Positions 1 through 7,504 of a DNA stretch of 32,257 nucleotides are shown piece after piece. Where the stretch lies: contig VGYC01000077.1 in assembly GCA_016873095.1 (NCBI GenBank), forward strand, positions 1-32,257, read 5' to 3'. This DNA comes from Planctomycetota bacterium (GTDB lineage: Bacteria > Planctomycetota > Planctomycetia > Gemmatales > Gemmataceae). The notes beneath the pieces are model-generated. The model did not search any database and had not been told where the DNA came from. It saw only the letters and a list, made by a program, of their open reading frames with translations. A program made the translations under genes and the position numbers. Numbering within the stretch: position 1 is the stretch's first letter; each line of letters opens with the position of its first letter.

Positions 1-132
1 AAACTGCAACCGCGGGCTTATTCTTACGAAGTCGAGAGTTCTGCGGGGGAAGAGATTTTTGCCCCTTGGTGAGAACCGAAAAAAGACTGGCTCGTCGTAC
101 ATCGCAACGGGCTCGAAAGGCGGACATCTCTA

Positions 133-161
133 TTGCAATACGACAAGAATTCTCCTATTCT
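133..161 (+). promoter_or_regulatory. Candidate promoter for the pqq operon
   Basis: A TTGCAA box (133-138) and a TATTCT box (156-161) are separated by exactly 17 nt, each matching the sigma-70 consensus at 4 of 6 positions. It is the best pair I see upstream of pqqB, but it lies about 200 nt before the start codon and the match is weak. The remaining 1-368 stretch has no recognisable gene. I looked for a PqqA-type peptide (Glu-x-x-x-Tyr) in the three forward frames and found none. Confidence 0.25.
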
Positions 162-164
162 CTT

Positions 165-181
165 GAGAGTTGTAAACTCTC
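165..181 (+). terminator. Small hairpin followed by a T-rich run upstream of pqqB
   Basis: GAGAGTT (165-171) and AACTCTC (175-181) form a 7-bp stem with a 3-nt loop. A run of six T starts a few bases further on. It could end a transcript entering from the left, or be a leader hairpin of the pqq transcript if the candidate promoter just upstream is real. The stem is AT-rich and the T run is not directly adjacent, so this is tentative. Confidence 0.3.
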
Positions 182-368
182 TCGGTTACTCTTTTTTCTG
201 TCACATCTCGACACGGGAATGTAGAGATCGAATCGAGGGAGCAGCCAGCGTGGTGCACGGTTTCGATAAGGGGCCGCACCGTGGTCGATTACATTCATAT
301 TCCACTCAGCGAGTCCGCGAGGGTCGAGACTCCGGCAACTATGCGCCCAGGAACAGGGCCCGCCAACC

Positions 369-1277
369 ATGCGGATTCGCATACTTGGCTCGGCGGCCGG
401 CGGCGGTGTTCCTCAGTGGAATTGCCGCTGTCGCAATTGTGAAGCCGCCCGCGCCGGCTCGCCTCACGTCCGGCCGCGGACACAATCGTCCATCGCCGTC
501 AGCGCCGATGGAAACAGCTGGTTCCTGCTCAATGTTTCCCCTGACATTCGCCAGCAAACCCTTGACTTTTCTCCATTGGGGCCGCCGCCGGGCAACGAGC
601 GCGGCCAGTCCATAGCCGGCTGCGTTCTGACCGACGCGGAACTGGATCATACCGCCGGGTTGCTGTTGTTGCGCGAAGGCCTTACGTTCTCCGTCTACTG
701 CACATCTCGGGTTCGACGCTGGCTGAATCGGTTTCTGCCGATCGAACCGTTACTGGCAAATTTCGCCAACCCCCATTGGTTTGAGATACCACTAACCGAG
801 TCGTCTCGCCTGGGCGCGGCAGGTCCTGGCCTGATTCTGCGGGCGTTTGAGGTGGAGCGTCATGTGCCGCGCTTCGTGGATGAGGAATCGAGCATGGCAA
901 GCGGGGCCGTCATTGGCGTGTCCATTCTCGATCCGGTGACTGGTGGCAAGCTCGTCTATGCGCCTTGCGTCGGCTCGCTCAGTGAACCGCTGCTGAGCAT
1001 GGCCATGGAGGCCGACGCGGTCTTTATCGACGGCACGTTCTGGTCGAATGACGAGCCATTGCAGTTTGGGCGGCGGACGGCGCTCCAGATGGGACATGTT
1101 CCTGTGAGTGGGCCGGGCAGCAGCCTGGATTGGATGGCAGGACTGCCGGCCCGGCAGCGCGTCTACGTCCATATCAATAACACCAATCCCATGCTGGACG
1201 AGCGTGGTCCCCAGCACAGTTTGGCCATGAGCAAAGGCGTGCGCGTAGGCCAGGACGGCGACATGTTCGAGCTGTAG
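369..1277 (+). CDS. pqqB: PqqB, PQQ biosynthesis metallo-beta-lactamase-fold protein
   Basis: This 302-residue protein has the usual PqqB length and the hallmark N-terminus MRIRILGSAAGGGVPQWNC, followed by the Cys-x-Cys-x-x-Cys cluster (CRCRNC). The central DAELDHTAGLLLLREG segment matches the family's metal-site region. PqqB has a metallo-beta-lactamase fold and is known to act as an oxygenase that hydroxylates the Glu-Tyr cross-linked intermediate derived from PqqA. It is the first gene of a pqqBCDE run; the gap to pqqC is 81 nt and holds a short direct repeat. The start is set by the family's conserved first residues, since no strong Shine-Dalgarno is visible. The protein is expected in the cytoplasm. 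Identification is secure from sequence and neighbours. Confidence 0.96.
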   Translation: MRIRILGSAAGGGVPQWNCRCRNCEAARAGSPHVRPRTQSSIAVSADGNSWFLLNVSPDIRQQTLDFSPLGPPPGNERGQSIAGCVLTDAELDHTAGLLLLREGLTFSVYCTSRVRRWLNRFLPIEPLLANFANPHWFEIPLTESSRLGAAGPGLILRAFEVERHVPRFVDEESSMASGAVIGVSILDPVTGGKLVYAPCVGSLSEPLLSMAMEADAVFIDGTFWSNDEPLQFGRRTALQMGHVPVSGPGSSLDWMAGLPARQRVYVHINNTNPMLDERGPQHSLAMSKGVRVGQDGDMFEL

Positions 1278-1293
1278 CTTGGGCTTCGATCCC

Positions 1294-1326
1294 GACTTGC
1301 TGAGTGTCAGACTTGCTGAGTTGTCA
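1294..1326 (+). repeat. 16/17-bp tandem direct repeat between pqqB and pqqC
   Basis: GACTTGCTGAGTGTCA (1294-1309) is followed immediately by GACTTGCTGAGTTGTCA (1310-1326), a duplication with one extra T. It lies in the pqqB-pqqC spacer, shortly before the GAGGAG ribosome binding site of pqqC (1347-1352). It looks like a small slippage duplication with no evident function. Confidence 0.7.
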
Positions 1327-1358
1327 GGAATCGAATCCTGGCCCACGAGGAGAAGATC

Positions 1359-2069
1359 ATGAATCCCTGGTCGCCGGCACAGTTCAGCGAGCAGCTTCGC
1401 CAGGTGGGTCGCGACCGCTATCACGACAAGCATCCGTTTCATCTCTTGATGAATGAGGGCAGGCTTGACCGGCAGCAAATCTGCCTGTGGGTCGCCAACC
1501 GTTTCTATTATCAGAAGAACATTCCCATCAAGGACGCGTTGCTGCTGTCACGATGTCCTCTGCGCGAGGTTCGCCGCCGCTGGGTGCAGCGCATACTCGA
1601 CCATGATGGGTTTGGAGATGATCCAGGCGGGATCGAGAAATGGCTGCGCCTGGGCGAGGCCGTGGGACTGAACCGCGACGAGCTTGAACGCGATCTGATA
1701 CTGCTGCCCGGCGTGCGCTTCGCGGTCGATGCTTACGTGAACTTCGTCGCGACCCGGCCATGGATCGAGGGAGTGGCCTCCTCGCTGACGGAGTTGTTCG
1801 CGCCCGCGCTGATGACGGAGCGGCTGGCCGCTTTCGAGCGGCATTACACCTGGATCGATCCCGCGGCGCTGGCGTATTTCCGTTCCCGGCCATCGCTGGC
1901 CAGGCGCGACAGCGACCACGGGCTGACGCTGGTCACGGAATACTGCCGCACGCGTGCAGAACAGGAGTGTGCCGTGGCGGCCCTGCGCTTCAAATGCGAT
2001 ATCTTGGCGGCGCAGCTCGATGCGCTGTATCATCATTGCATCGCCCGGCCTGACCAACTTCCACGATAA
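1359..2069 (+). CDS. pqqC: PqqC, pyrroloquinoline-quinone synthase
   Basis: PqqC catalyses the last step of PQQ formation, a cofactor-free oxidative ring closure that consumes O2. The 236-residue protein carries the family signatures YHDKHPFH near residue 22, NRFYYQKNIPIKDA, HDGFGDDPGG, RPWIEGVASSLTELFAP, ERHYTWI and the C-terminal RFKCDILAAQLDALY. These contain the conserved His, Arg, Tyr, Gln and Lys positions lining the active site of the Klebsiella enzyme. Its all-helical fold is related to TenA/heme-oxygenase proteins. A GAGGAG ribosome binding site (1347-1352) precedes the ATG. The stop overlaps the pqqD start by one base (TAATG), indicating translational coupling. Length is slightly under the usual 250 residues. 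Cytoplasmic; identification is secure. Confidence 0.96.
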   Translation: MNPWSPAQFSEQLRQVGRDRYHDKHPFHLLMNEGRLDRQQICLWVANRFYYQKNIPIKDALLLSRCPLREVRRRWVQRILDHDGFGDDPGGIEKWLRLGEAVGLNRDELERDLILLPGVRFAVDAYVNFVATRPWIEGVASSLTELFAPALMTERLAAFERHYTWIDPAALAYFRSRPSLARRDSDHGLTLVTEYCRTRAEQECAVAALRFKCDILAAQLDALYHHCIARPDQLPR

Positions 2070-2341
2070 TGTCAGGAAACCTGAGCCGCCCCCTGCTTGT
2101 CCGTCATGCACGCTTGCGCTGGGATGACCGCCGCGGCCAGCATCAGCTCGTTTTCCCCGAGGGGATGCTCGTGCTCAATGAGTCGGGTGCTGCCATCGTG
2201 CGGCTGTGCGACGGCCGGACCGTTGCAGAGCTGGTTGCCGCCTTGAGCCAGTCGTTTTCCGATGTGCCTCTTGCGGGGGACGTAACTGTCTTTCTGGATC
2301 GTCTGGCTCAGAAGGGATTGCTCCGTGACGCCAACACCTAG
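2069..2341 (+). CDS. pqqD: PqqD, PqqA-binding chaperone (RRE domain)
   Basis: This 90-residue protein matches PqqD throughout: VRHARLRWDDRRGQHQLVFPEGMLVLNESGAAIV, then LCDGRTVAELV and a C-terminal FLDRLAQKGLL. PqqD is the prototype RiPP recognition element; it binds the PqqA precursor peptide and presents it to PqqE. It starts inside the pqqC stop codon and its last 17 nt overlap pqqE, as expected for partners made in stoichiometric amounts. Because this domain exists to bind PqqA, a pqqA gene should exist somewhere in the genome although none is seen here. Confidence 0.95.
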   Translation: MSGNLSRPLLVRHARLRWDDRRGQHQLVFPEGMLVLNESGAAIVRLCDGRTVAELVAALSQSFSDVPLAGDVTVFLDRLAQKGLLRDANT

Positions 2342-3428
2342 GCCGTTGTGCTTGCTGGCGGAGTTGACCTATCGCTGTCCGCTCAAGTGTCCGTATTGCA
2401 GCAATCCACTCGAGCTGCGCCGTTATCGCGACGAGATGGTTACGACGACCTGGCAGCGCGTGCTGAGCGAAGCAGCCGCGTTGGGCGTGGTTCAAGTTCA
2501 CTTTTCCGGTGGCGAGCCGCTGCTCCGCCGCGACCTGCACGATTTGATCAGGAGTGCCCGGCGGCTTGACCTGTATACCCACTTGAGCACCGGCGCGACG
2601 CTGGCTGATGAAGCGACGTTCGAGCGCCTCCGTTCGGCGGGGCTCGATGCCGTGCAGATCAGCTTGCTGGATGTCCGTCCTTCGCAGAACGACTGGCTGG
2701 CCGGTGCGGCATCCTTTGACAAGAAGCGCCGAGCGGTCGAGGCGGCTCGACAATGTGAGTTTCCGGTCACGCTCAACGTGGTGCTGCATCGGCATAATCT
2801 CGACCGCATCCAGGAGATTGTCGAGCTGGCCGTGCAATGGCGCGTCAATCGACTGGAGCTGGCACACGTGCAATACGTCGGCTGGGCTTTTCGCAATCGT
2901 GCGGCACTACTGCCCACGAAGGAGCAAGTCGAACGCGCAGAGAGGGTTGTCGCCAGGGCGCGCGCTCTCTGCGAGGCACAGCTTGAGATCGTCCACGTTC
3001 TGCCCGACTACTTTCAGCAATACCCCAAGGCCTGCTTGCACGGATGGGGTCAGACGTTCTTGACGGTGGCGCCGGACGGTGCGGTCTTGCCCTGCCAGGC
3101 GGCCCGCGAGATTCCCGGGCTCACGTTTCCGAATGTGTGCGACGTTGCCCTGGCAGACATCTGGTTTGAGGCTCCGGTGTTTCAGCGTTTTCGCGGCGAA
3201 AGCTGGATGTCCGAGCCTTGCCGGAGCTGCGAGCGCCGTGATCTGGATTTCGGCGGCTGTCGCTGCCAGGCATTTCTGCTCACCGGCGACATCGCGGCCA
3301 CCGACCCCGTTTGTCATCTATCGCCTGTCCATGAGCTTGTCGAGCTGGCCTTGAGAGAGTCGACTGCTGGAAAGATAGCCTTCCGCACTATGCCTCCTGA
3401 CGGCAGCCGTCCGGCCATCCCGGATTGA
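2325..3428 (+). CDS. pqqE: PqqE, radical SAM PqqA Glu-Tyr crosslinking enzyme
   Basis: PqqE uses a radical SAM [4Fe-4S] cluster to form the C-C bond between a Glu and a Tyr of PqqA. The radical SAM motif is C18-x3-C22-x2-C25 within AELTYRCPLKCPYCSNP, followed by SGGEP at 61-65, which contacts SAM. The C-terminal SPASM region contains C237 (CLHGWGQTFLTVAPDG), C257, C299, C302, C312, C314 and C330, the ligand set for the auxiliary clusters. The 367-residue length is normal. The start overlaps pqqD by 17 nt and the N-terminus aligns with the family. No PqqF/PqqG-type protease follows; the next gene is convergent, so the operon ends here. Confidence 0.96.
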   Translation: MTPTPRPLCLLAELTYRCPLKCPYCSNPLELRRYRDEMVTTTWQRVLSEAAALGVVQVHFSGGEPLLRRDLHDLIRSARRLDLYTHLSTGATLADEATFERLRSAGLDAVQISLLDVRPSQNDWLAGAASFDKKRRAVEAARQCEFPVTLNVVLHRHNLDRIQEIVELAVQWRVNRLELAHVQYVGWAFRNRAALLPTKEQVERAERVVARARALCEAQLEIVHVLPDYFQQYPKACLHGWGQTFLTVAPDGAVLPCQAAREIPGLTFPNVCDVALADIWFEAPVFQRFRGESWMSEPCRSCERRDLDFGGCRCQAFLLTGDIAATDPVCHLSPVHELVELALRESTAGKIAFRTMPPDGSRPAIPD

Positions 3429-3525
3429 AAGGCACACCGCCACGGCCGGCAGAGCGGCGCCAGACCACCTGCGAACGCGGGGGCAGACTGAGCAGTGGTC
3501 TTGCACGGACAATGCGACAGAAAAC

Positions 3526-3542
3526 GACGATTCTTCATCGTC
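3526..3542 (-). terminator. Possible terminator of the glcD-like gene
   Basis: Read on the minus strand, GACGAT-GAAGA-ATCGTC makes a 6-bp stem with a 5-nt loop, directly followed by GTTTTC. It lies 27 nt past the stop codon of the minus-strand FAD oxidase gene, in the 140-bp convergent spacer with pqqE. The stem and T run are both short. Confidence 0.35.
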
Positions 3543-3568
3543 ACTCAATCATGGCGGCTAGTCCCAGG

Positions 3569-4999
3569 CTATGTGGCTCGGCGGGTCGCCTTGGCTGGCT
3601 CAATGCAGGCGCCCGCGGTGGGGAGCATCTTGCGCGGGCTGCACAGGCCGTCAGGGTTGAAGGCGTTGCGCAGGCGCAGCATCATGCCCAGGTCTTCTGG
3701 TGTGAAGAGCCGCGGCATGAAGTCGATCTTTTCGACGCCGATGCCGTGCTCGCCCGTGACGCTGCCGCCACACTGGACGCACTCTTCCAGGATCTCGTGA
3801 CTGGCCTTGAGCACGCGCTGCACCTGATCCTGGTCGCGCTCGTCGAAGAGCAGGATGGGATGGATGTTGCCGTCGCCGGCGTGGAAGACGTTTGCGATCT
3901 TGAGTTGATACTTGGCGCCGATGTGCTGAATGACGCGGAGAATGTGCGGCAGCTTGGTGCGCGGCACAACGCCGTCTTGCGTGCAATAGCTCGGTGCCAG
4001 GCGGCCGACGGCGCCGAAGGCCTGCTTTCGCGACTTCCAGAGCAGCAAGCGCTCCGCCTCGGTCTTGGCTTGGAGCACTTCGCGGGCATGGTTCCGCTTG
4101 GCGATCTCGATGATGCGCTCGGCGTCCTGGTCCAGTCCGGCGTCGAGGCCATCCACCTCCATGATGAGCACGGCGCCGGCGTCGAGAGGAAAGCCGAAAT
4201 GGAAGGCCGCCTCGACTGCCTGCAAGATAAGCGAGTCAAGCATTTCCAGCGCAGCGGGGACGATGCCGGCGCCGATGATGTCGCTGATGGTGCTGGTGGC
4301 GTCATCCACTGTCTCGAAGACGCCCAGCAGCGTGCGCCGTGATTGCGGATTGCGCGTGATGCGCACCCAGACCTTGGTGGCGACGCCGAACGTTCCCTCC
4401 GAGCCGACGACGACCCCTGTGAGGTCGTAGCCCGGGCAGTCCTCGACCGGCCCGCCGGTGACGACGACCTGGCCATCGGGCAGGACCATCTCAGCGCCGA
4501 GCACGTGGTTGACCGTGACGCCGTACTTGAGGGTGTGCGGTCCGCCGGAGTTGGTGGCCACGTTGCCGCCAATGGTACACGCGCCCTGGCTGGATGGATC
4601 AGGCGCGAAGTGATAGCCGTGCGTGTTTAGATGATTCGTCAGCCACAGATTGACGACTCCGGGCTCCACGACCGCATAGCGGTCGCGACTGTTGACCTCG
4701 AGGATGCGCTTCATGCGCGTCAGCGCGATCATCACGCCACCGCCCACCGGCAGGCAGCCGCCGGCCAGGCTCGTCCCGGCGCCGCGCGGCACAAACGGCG
4801 TCCTGGTCTCGCTACACAGCTTGACGATGGCGACGACTTGCTCAGACGAGATTGGGAAGATCACCACATCGGGCCGATTCTTCTCGATCGTGTAGCCGTC
4901 GCATTCGTAAACGACCAGCTCGCTGGGAGAGGTCAGCAACCCGTCGGGGCCGACGATGGCGCGGAGACGGTCGAGGAAAGACGCAGTAGTCGTTGCCAT
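3569..4999 (-). CDS. glcD: GlcD-like FAD-linked (S)-2-hydroxy-acid oxidase
   Basis: The protein belongs to the VAO/PCMH flavoprotein family that includes glycolate oxidase subunit GlcD and D-lactate dehydrogenases. The 476-residue sequence has the FAD-binding PRGAGTSLAGG loop (71-81), the PDPSSQGACTIGGNVATNSGG segment (from 133), and the C-terminal cap motifs FHAGDGNIHP (372-381) and GEHGIG (416-421), ending in NPDGLCSPRKMLP. It oxidises a 2-hydroxy acid such as glycolate or D-lactate to the keto acid, passing electrons to a quinone or partner subunits. GlcE and GlcF partners are not adjacent, so the substrate cannot be fixed from context. No strong ribosome binding site precedes the ATG. It is convergent with pqqE and separated by about 100 nt from the next minus-strand gene upstream. 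Confidence 0.9.
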   Translation of the reverse strand: MATTTASFLDRLRAIVGPDGLLTSPSELVVYECDGYTIEKNRPDVVIFPISSEQVVAIVKLCSETRTPFVPRGAGTSLAGGCLPVGGGVMIALTRMKRILEVNSRDRYAVVEPGVVNLWLTNHLNTHGYHFAPDPSSQGACTIGGNVATNSGGPHTLKYGVTVNHVLGAEMVLPDGQVVVTGGPVEDCPGYDLTGVVVGSEGTFGVATKVWVRITRNPQSRRTLLGVFETVDDATSTISDIIGAGIVPAALEMLDSLILQAVEAAFHFGFPLDAGAVLIMEVDGLDAGLDQDAERIIEIAKRNHAREVLQAKTEAERLLLWKSRKQAFGAVGRLAPSYCTQDGVVPRTKLPHILRVIQHIGAKYQLKIANVFHAGDGNIHPILLFDERDQDQVQRVLKASHEILEECVQCGGSVTGEHGIGVEKIDFMPRLFTPEDLGMMLRLRNAFNPDGLCSPRKMLPTAGACIEPAKATRRAT

Positions 5000-5100
5000 C
5001 TGAGAAGAACTTCAACGGGAGAACGTCGTCTTGTGCTACTGGGGGTGATTCGTGAAGGGATCAGTTGATCCCGTCGCGGAGGCGCATGCAATGACGCATT

Positions 5101-7125
5101 TTACTTGGTCTTCTGTCCCACGAGTTCGGTGATCGCCTTGGTCAGGAATCCGGGCGGCTTGTAGCCAGTCATGTGCTGGACCAGTTCCAGGCCCATCATC
5201 CCGACCAGGAACATGACGATGACGCATGGGAGCATCACGATGACCGGCAGAACTCCCCACGGCGCCGCCCTGGCCGGGACCGAGACGAGTTCACGGCGAG
5301 CTGGTGCCAGTTCCTCATCTTCCTGATCGATCTCGGCCACCGCGTCTTCATCAGCAATCTGCTCGAAACCGAGATCTTCATCGGCTTCGAGGTCAGCCCC
5401 GGCGGGATGGCGCTTGGCGGAGATGGTGGCGGCGCCCTCGTCGGCTTCCTCGTCGACGGCCACCACGTTGCTGCCGCTATCGTCGTCGGAGGCCACGTCG
5501 GAACCGTCGAGCGCCAGGTCAAAATCGGAACTATCGAGGTCGGTCTCGAGAGCAGCGACCTGCGAGCCGGATTCTTCTTCCAGACCTGGCACCTCGAAAT
5601 CGGTCTCGAAAATGTCCTTTTCTCCGGACTTCGCCACCGGTTCGTCGAGGGAAGGCAGGCTACCGCTGTCGTCGAGAGTTAACTCGAACTCGCTGCTGTC
5701 GCCAGCGGATGGTTCCAGGCCGTGGCCACCTGAATCTTCGAGGCTCAGTTCGAATTCCGAGCTCTCGGGCTTGGCTGCCTTGGCCTGAGCCGGCTTGGGT
5801 GTGGCCTGAGCATCGACGCTCAACTCGAACTCGAGTTCATCGCTGCCTTCGCCGCCTTGTTCGAGCGAGATGCCGGAATCGACGGGATTGCCCAGGGAGA
5901 TGCCGCTGGACGCGCCTTTCAGCTCGCCTTCGATAGAACCGCCCAGATCGAGGCTGAAATCGCTGTCACCAGGCAGCTCGAGACTGAAATCGTCGCTGGA
6001 ATCATCCTTGGGCTTGACGGGCGCGGGGCTGAGGTCGAAGTCACTGCTATCCGGCTTCGCACCGGCCGGGGCGAGATCGAAATCGCTGCTATCCGGCTTG
6101 AGGCCCGCCGGGGTCAGATCGAAATCGCTGCTGTCCGGCTTGACCGGACTGGCCGCGGGCGACAGGTGCAGCTCGGAATCGGAGGATAACTCGAATGGCG
6201 ACGCGGACGGAAACTTTGGCAGCTTCGACTTGGGTTTAACCTTGGCCTGGGGCTTTTGAGCGCGCTGCGCCTCGGCCTTCTTGAGTTCCTCGTCGAGATT
6301 GATCTCCTCGGTGAGCATGCCTTCATCGCTGTGTCCGGGAGAACGCTTGGCAATGCTGGGTTCCAGGCGGATGTCGCTATCGGTCGGAGCACGGCTGCCC
6401 ATGTCTCCTAGCGAAACCTCGTCCGAGCCCGCACCGACGATCTTGACGTCGCTATCGCTATCCATCGGCACGAGACGCACGGGGCTGTCCTGAGAGGGGG
6501 AATTGCTCGCCTTGCGTGGCAACGGTGAATCCGGCGCGGGCCTGCCAGGCGTGGCTAACTTGGACTTGCCAGGTGATTTTTGCCGACCGCTGTCGGGTCC
6601 GACCAGCTTGACATTGCTGTCACTGGCAAGACTGGTGCCGGCTCGATTTGGGCCGTCGAAGACGAAATCGAGATCACTGTTGTCCGCCACCAGGCGTACG
6701 TCGCTATCGCTTCCCGGTGGCACGGAGGGAGTAACCGGACCGCGCTTGCTGTCTGGCTTGGCGCCGCGACGGCTGGGTCGTTCACCAAGCACTTCTTCGC
6801 CGATGCCAACGTTTTCGTCGTCGCCGAGGGAAAAGTCGAAAACGTCGGGCGGCTTGGCCGCGGGTTTCGGCGACTTGGTTGGGGACTTCGCACCCTTGCC
6901 GGAGGAGCGCGGCGGCGTGGATTTCACGTCGCCCAGCACCAACTCCATGTCGCTGGCCGCGCCGCGCTGGCGGGCCAGTTCCTGAATATCCTGCACACGG
7001 AAGCGCCATGTGCCCCGATCCTGGAAAGAGCGGATCTGGTTCTTCTGGGCCATCTGTTTCAGTTCCTCGGGCGCCATGCCGAGAACCTGTGCGGCCTCTT
7101 GAAGTGTGTAGTAACCTTGCACCAT
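5101..7125 (-). CDS. HTH-domain protein with long acidic repeat region and C-terminal membrane anchor
   Basis: From the chosen ATG the protein has 674 residues. Residues 1-60 (GYYTLQEAAQVLGMAPEELKQM ... GTWRFRVQDIQELARQRG) form a MerR/excisionase-type winged helix of the kind common in planctomycetes. A very long Ser/Asp/Glu/Pro/Lys-rich region of low complexity follows, with recurring 'DSDVRLV / DSNVKLV / DSDVKIV' motifs and three exact-length 14-residue repeats (KPDSSDFDL core). The C-terminus has one hydrophobic helix (VLPVIVMLPCVIVMFLVGMMGLELV) and a short basic tail. The start at 7125 is preferred over an upstream in-frame ATG at 7161 because AGGA lies correctly before it and the helix-turn-helix begins at once. 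Function unknown; a membrane-tethered DNA- or protein-binding scaffold is an inference. Confidence 0.8.
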   Translation of the reverse strand: MVQGYYTLQEAAQVLGMAPEELKQMAQKNQIRSFQDRGTWRFRVQDIQELARQRGAASDMELVLGDVKSTPPRSSGKGAKSPTKSPKPAAKPPDVFDFSLGDDENVGIGEEVLGERPSRRGAKPDSKRGPVTPSVPPGSDSDVRLVADNSDLDFVFDGPNRAGTSLASDSNVKLVGPDSGRQKSPGKSKLATPGRPAPDSPLPRKASNSPSQDSPVRLVPMDSDSDVKIVGAGSDEVSLGDMGSRAPTDSDIRLEPSIAKRSPGHSDEGMLTEEINLDEELKKAEAQRAQKPQAKVKPKSKLPKFPSASPFELSSDSELHLSPAASPVKPDSSDFDLTPAGLKPDSSDFDLAPAGAKPDSSDFDLSPAPVKPKDDSSDDFSLELPGDSDFSLDLGGSIEGELKGASSGISLGNPVDSGISLEQGGEGSDELEFELSVDAQATPKPAQAKAAKPESSEFELSLEDSGGHGLEPSAGDSSEFELTLDDSGSLPSLDEPVAKSGEKDIFETDFEVPGLEEESGSQVAALETDLDSSDFDLALDGSDVASDDDSGSNVVAVDEEADEGAATISAKRHPAGADLEADEDLGFEQIADEDAVAEIDQEDEELAPARRELVSVPARAAPWGVLPVIVMLPCVIVMFLVGMMGLELVQHMTGYKPPGFLTKAITELVGQKTK
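6011..6136 (-). repeat. Three 42-bp in-frame tandem repeats
   Basis: Three consecutive 42-bp units (6011-6052, 6053-6094, 6095-6136) each encode a 14-residue block with the core KPDSSDFDL followed by a Pro/Ala/Gly-rich tail. The copies differ at several positions, so they are not an assembly stutter. A degenerate fourth copy begins next to them. They lie in the disordered acidic part of the HTH/membrane protein and likely change copy number by slippage. Confidence 0.85.
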
Positions 7126-7232
7126 GATCGTTCCTCGCCTCACCGTGGACAACCGCGGCAAAGAAATGAGGTCTTTCCGACGGGAATTGGAGAATCCGGC
7201 CTCCGCGCAAACTTCCTATTCCATCATTATCG

Positions 7233-7260
7233 ATTGTAAACGAAGCCGACTTGAATGCAA
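7233..7260 (-). promoter_or_regulatory. Candidate sigma-70-type promoter of the HTH/acidic gene
   Basis: On the minus strand a TTGCAT -35 (7255-7260) and a TACAAT -10 (7233-7238, 5 of 6 matches) are separated by 16 nt. This puts a transcription start about 100 nt before the ATG at 7125. The surrounding 7162-7504 stretch has no gene I can support; apart from this promoter it holds a 13-bp inverted repeat. Confidence 0.5.
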
Positions 7261-7421
7261 GTTCTTTGCCGGTCAAGAGTAGAGTGGCGGTTACGCAGTT
7301 TGCGCGACCTGGGCGGAATGCAAAAAACCTCGATGACCGGCCAACAGTTGCTCGCTTGCGCTGTACCGCCCGTCCTGCAGCCAGCAGGTCACTAACGCCT
7401 TGAGCAGCAATTCGGGAGCGC

Positions 7422-7480
7422 GAGGCTCCTGCCGAACCGTGAACCCGCTGGTAATGGCGCCCATGGCCGGCAGGAGCCTC
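7422..7480. repeat. 13-bp perfect inverted repeat downstream of the propeller gene
   Basis: GAGGCTCCTGCCG (7422-7434) is matched by its exact reverse complement CGGCAGGAGCCTC (7468-7480), with 33 nt between. It begins 25 nt beyond the stop of the minus-strand beta-propeller gene. There is no T run, so it is not a classical terminator. It could be a small mobile or REP-type element or an RNA-stabilising hairpin. Confidence 0.7.
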
Positions 7481-7504
7481 ACCTCTGAATCAATCATCCA
7501 GGGC

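Noticed and set aside
133-615. 160-codon plus-strand frame overlapping the start of pqqB
   Set aside because: It overlaps the conserved N-terminus of PqqB in another frame, and its product is Arg/Pro-rich without family features.
7291-7497. Small minus-strand frame of 68 codons after the propeller gene
   Set aside because: It spans the 13-bp inverted repeat, has no ribosome binding site and no recognisable protein character.
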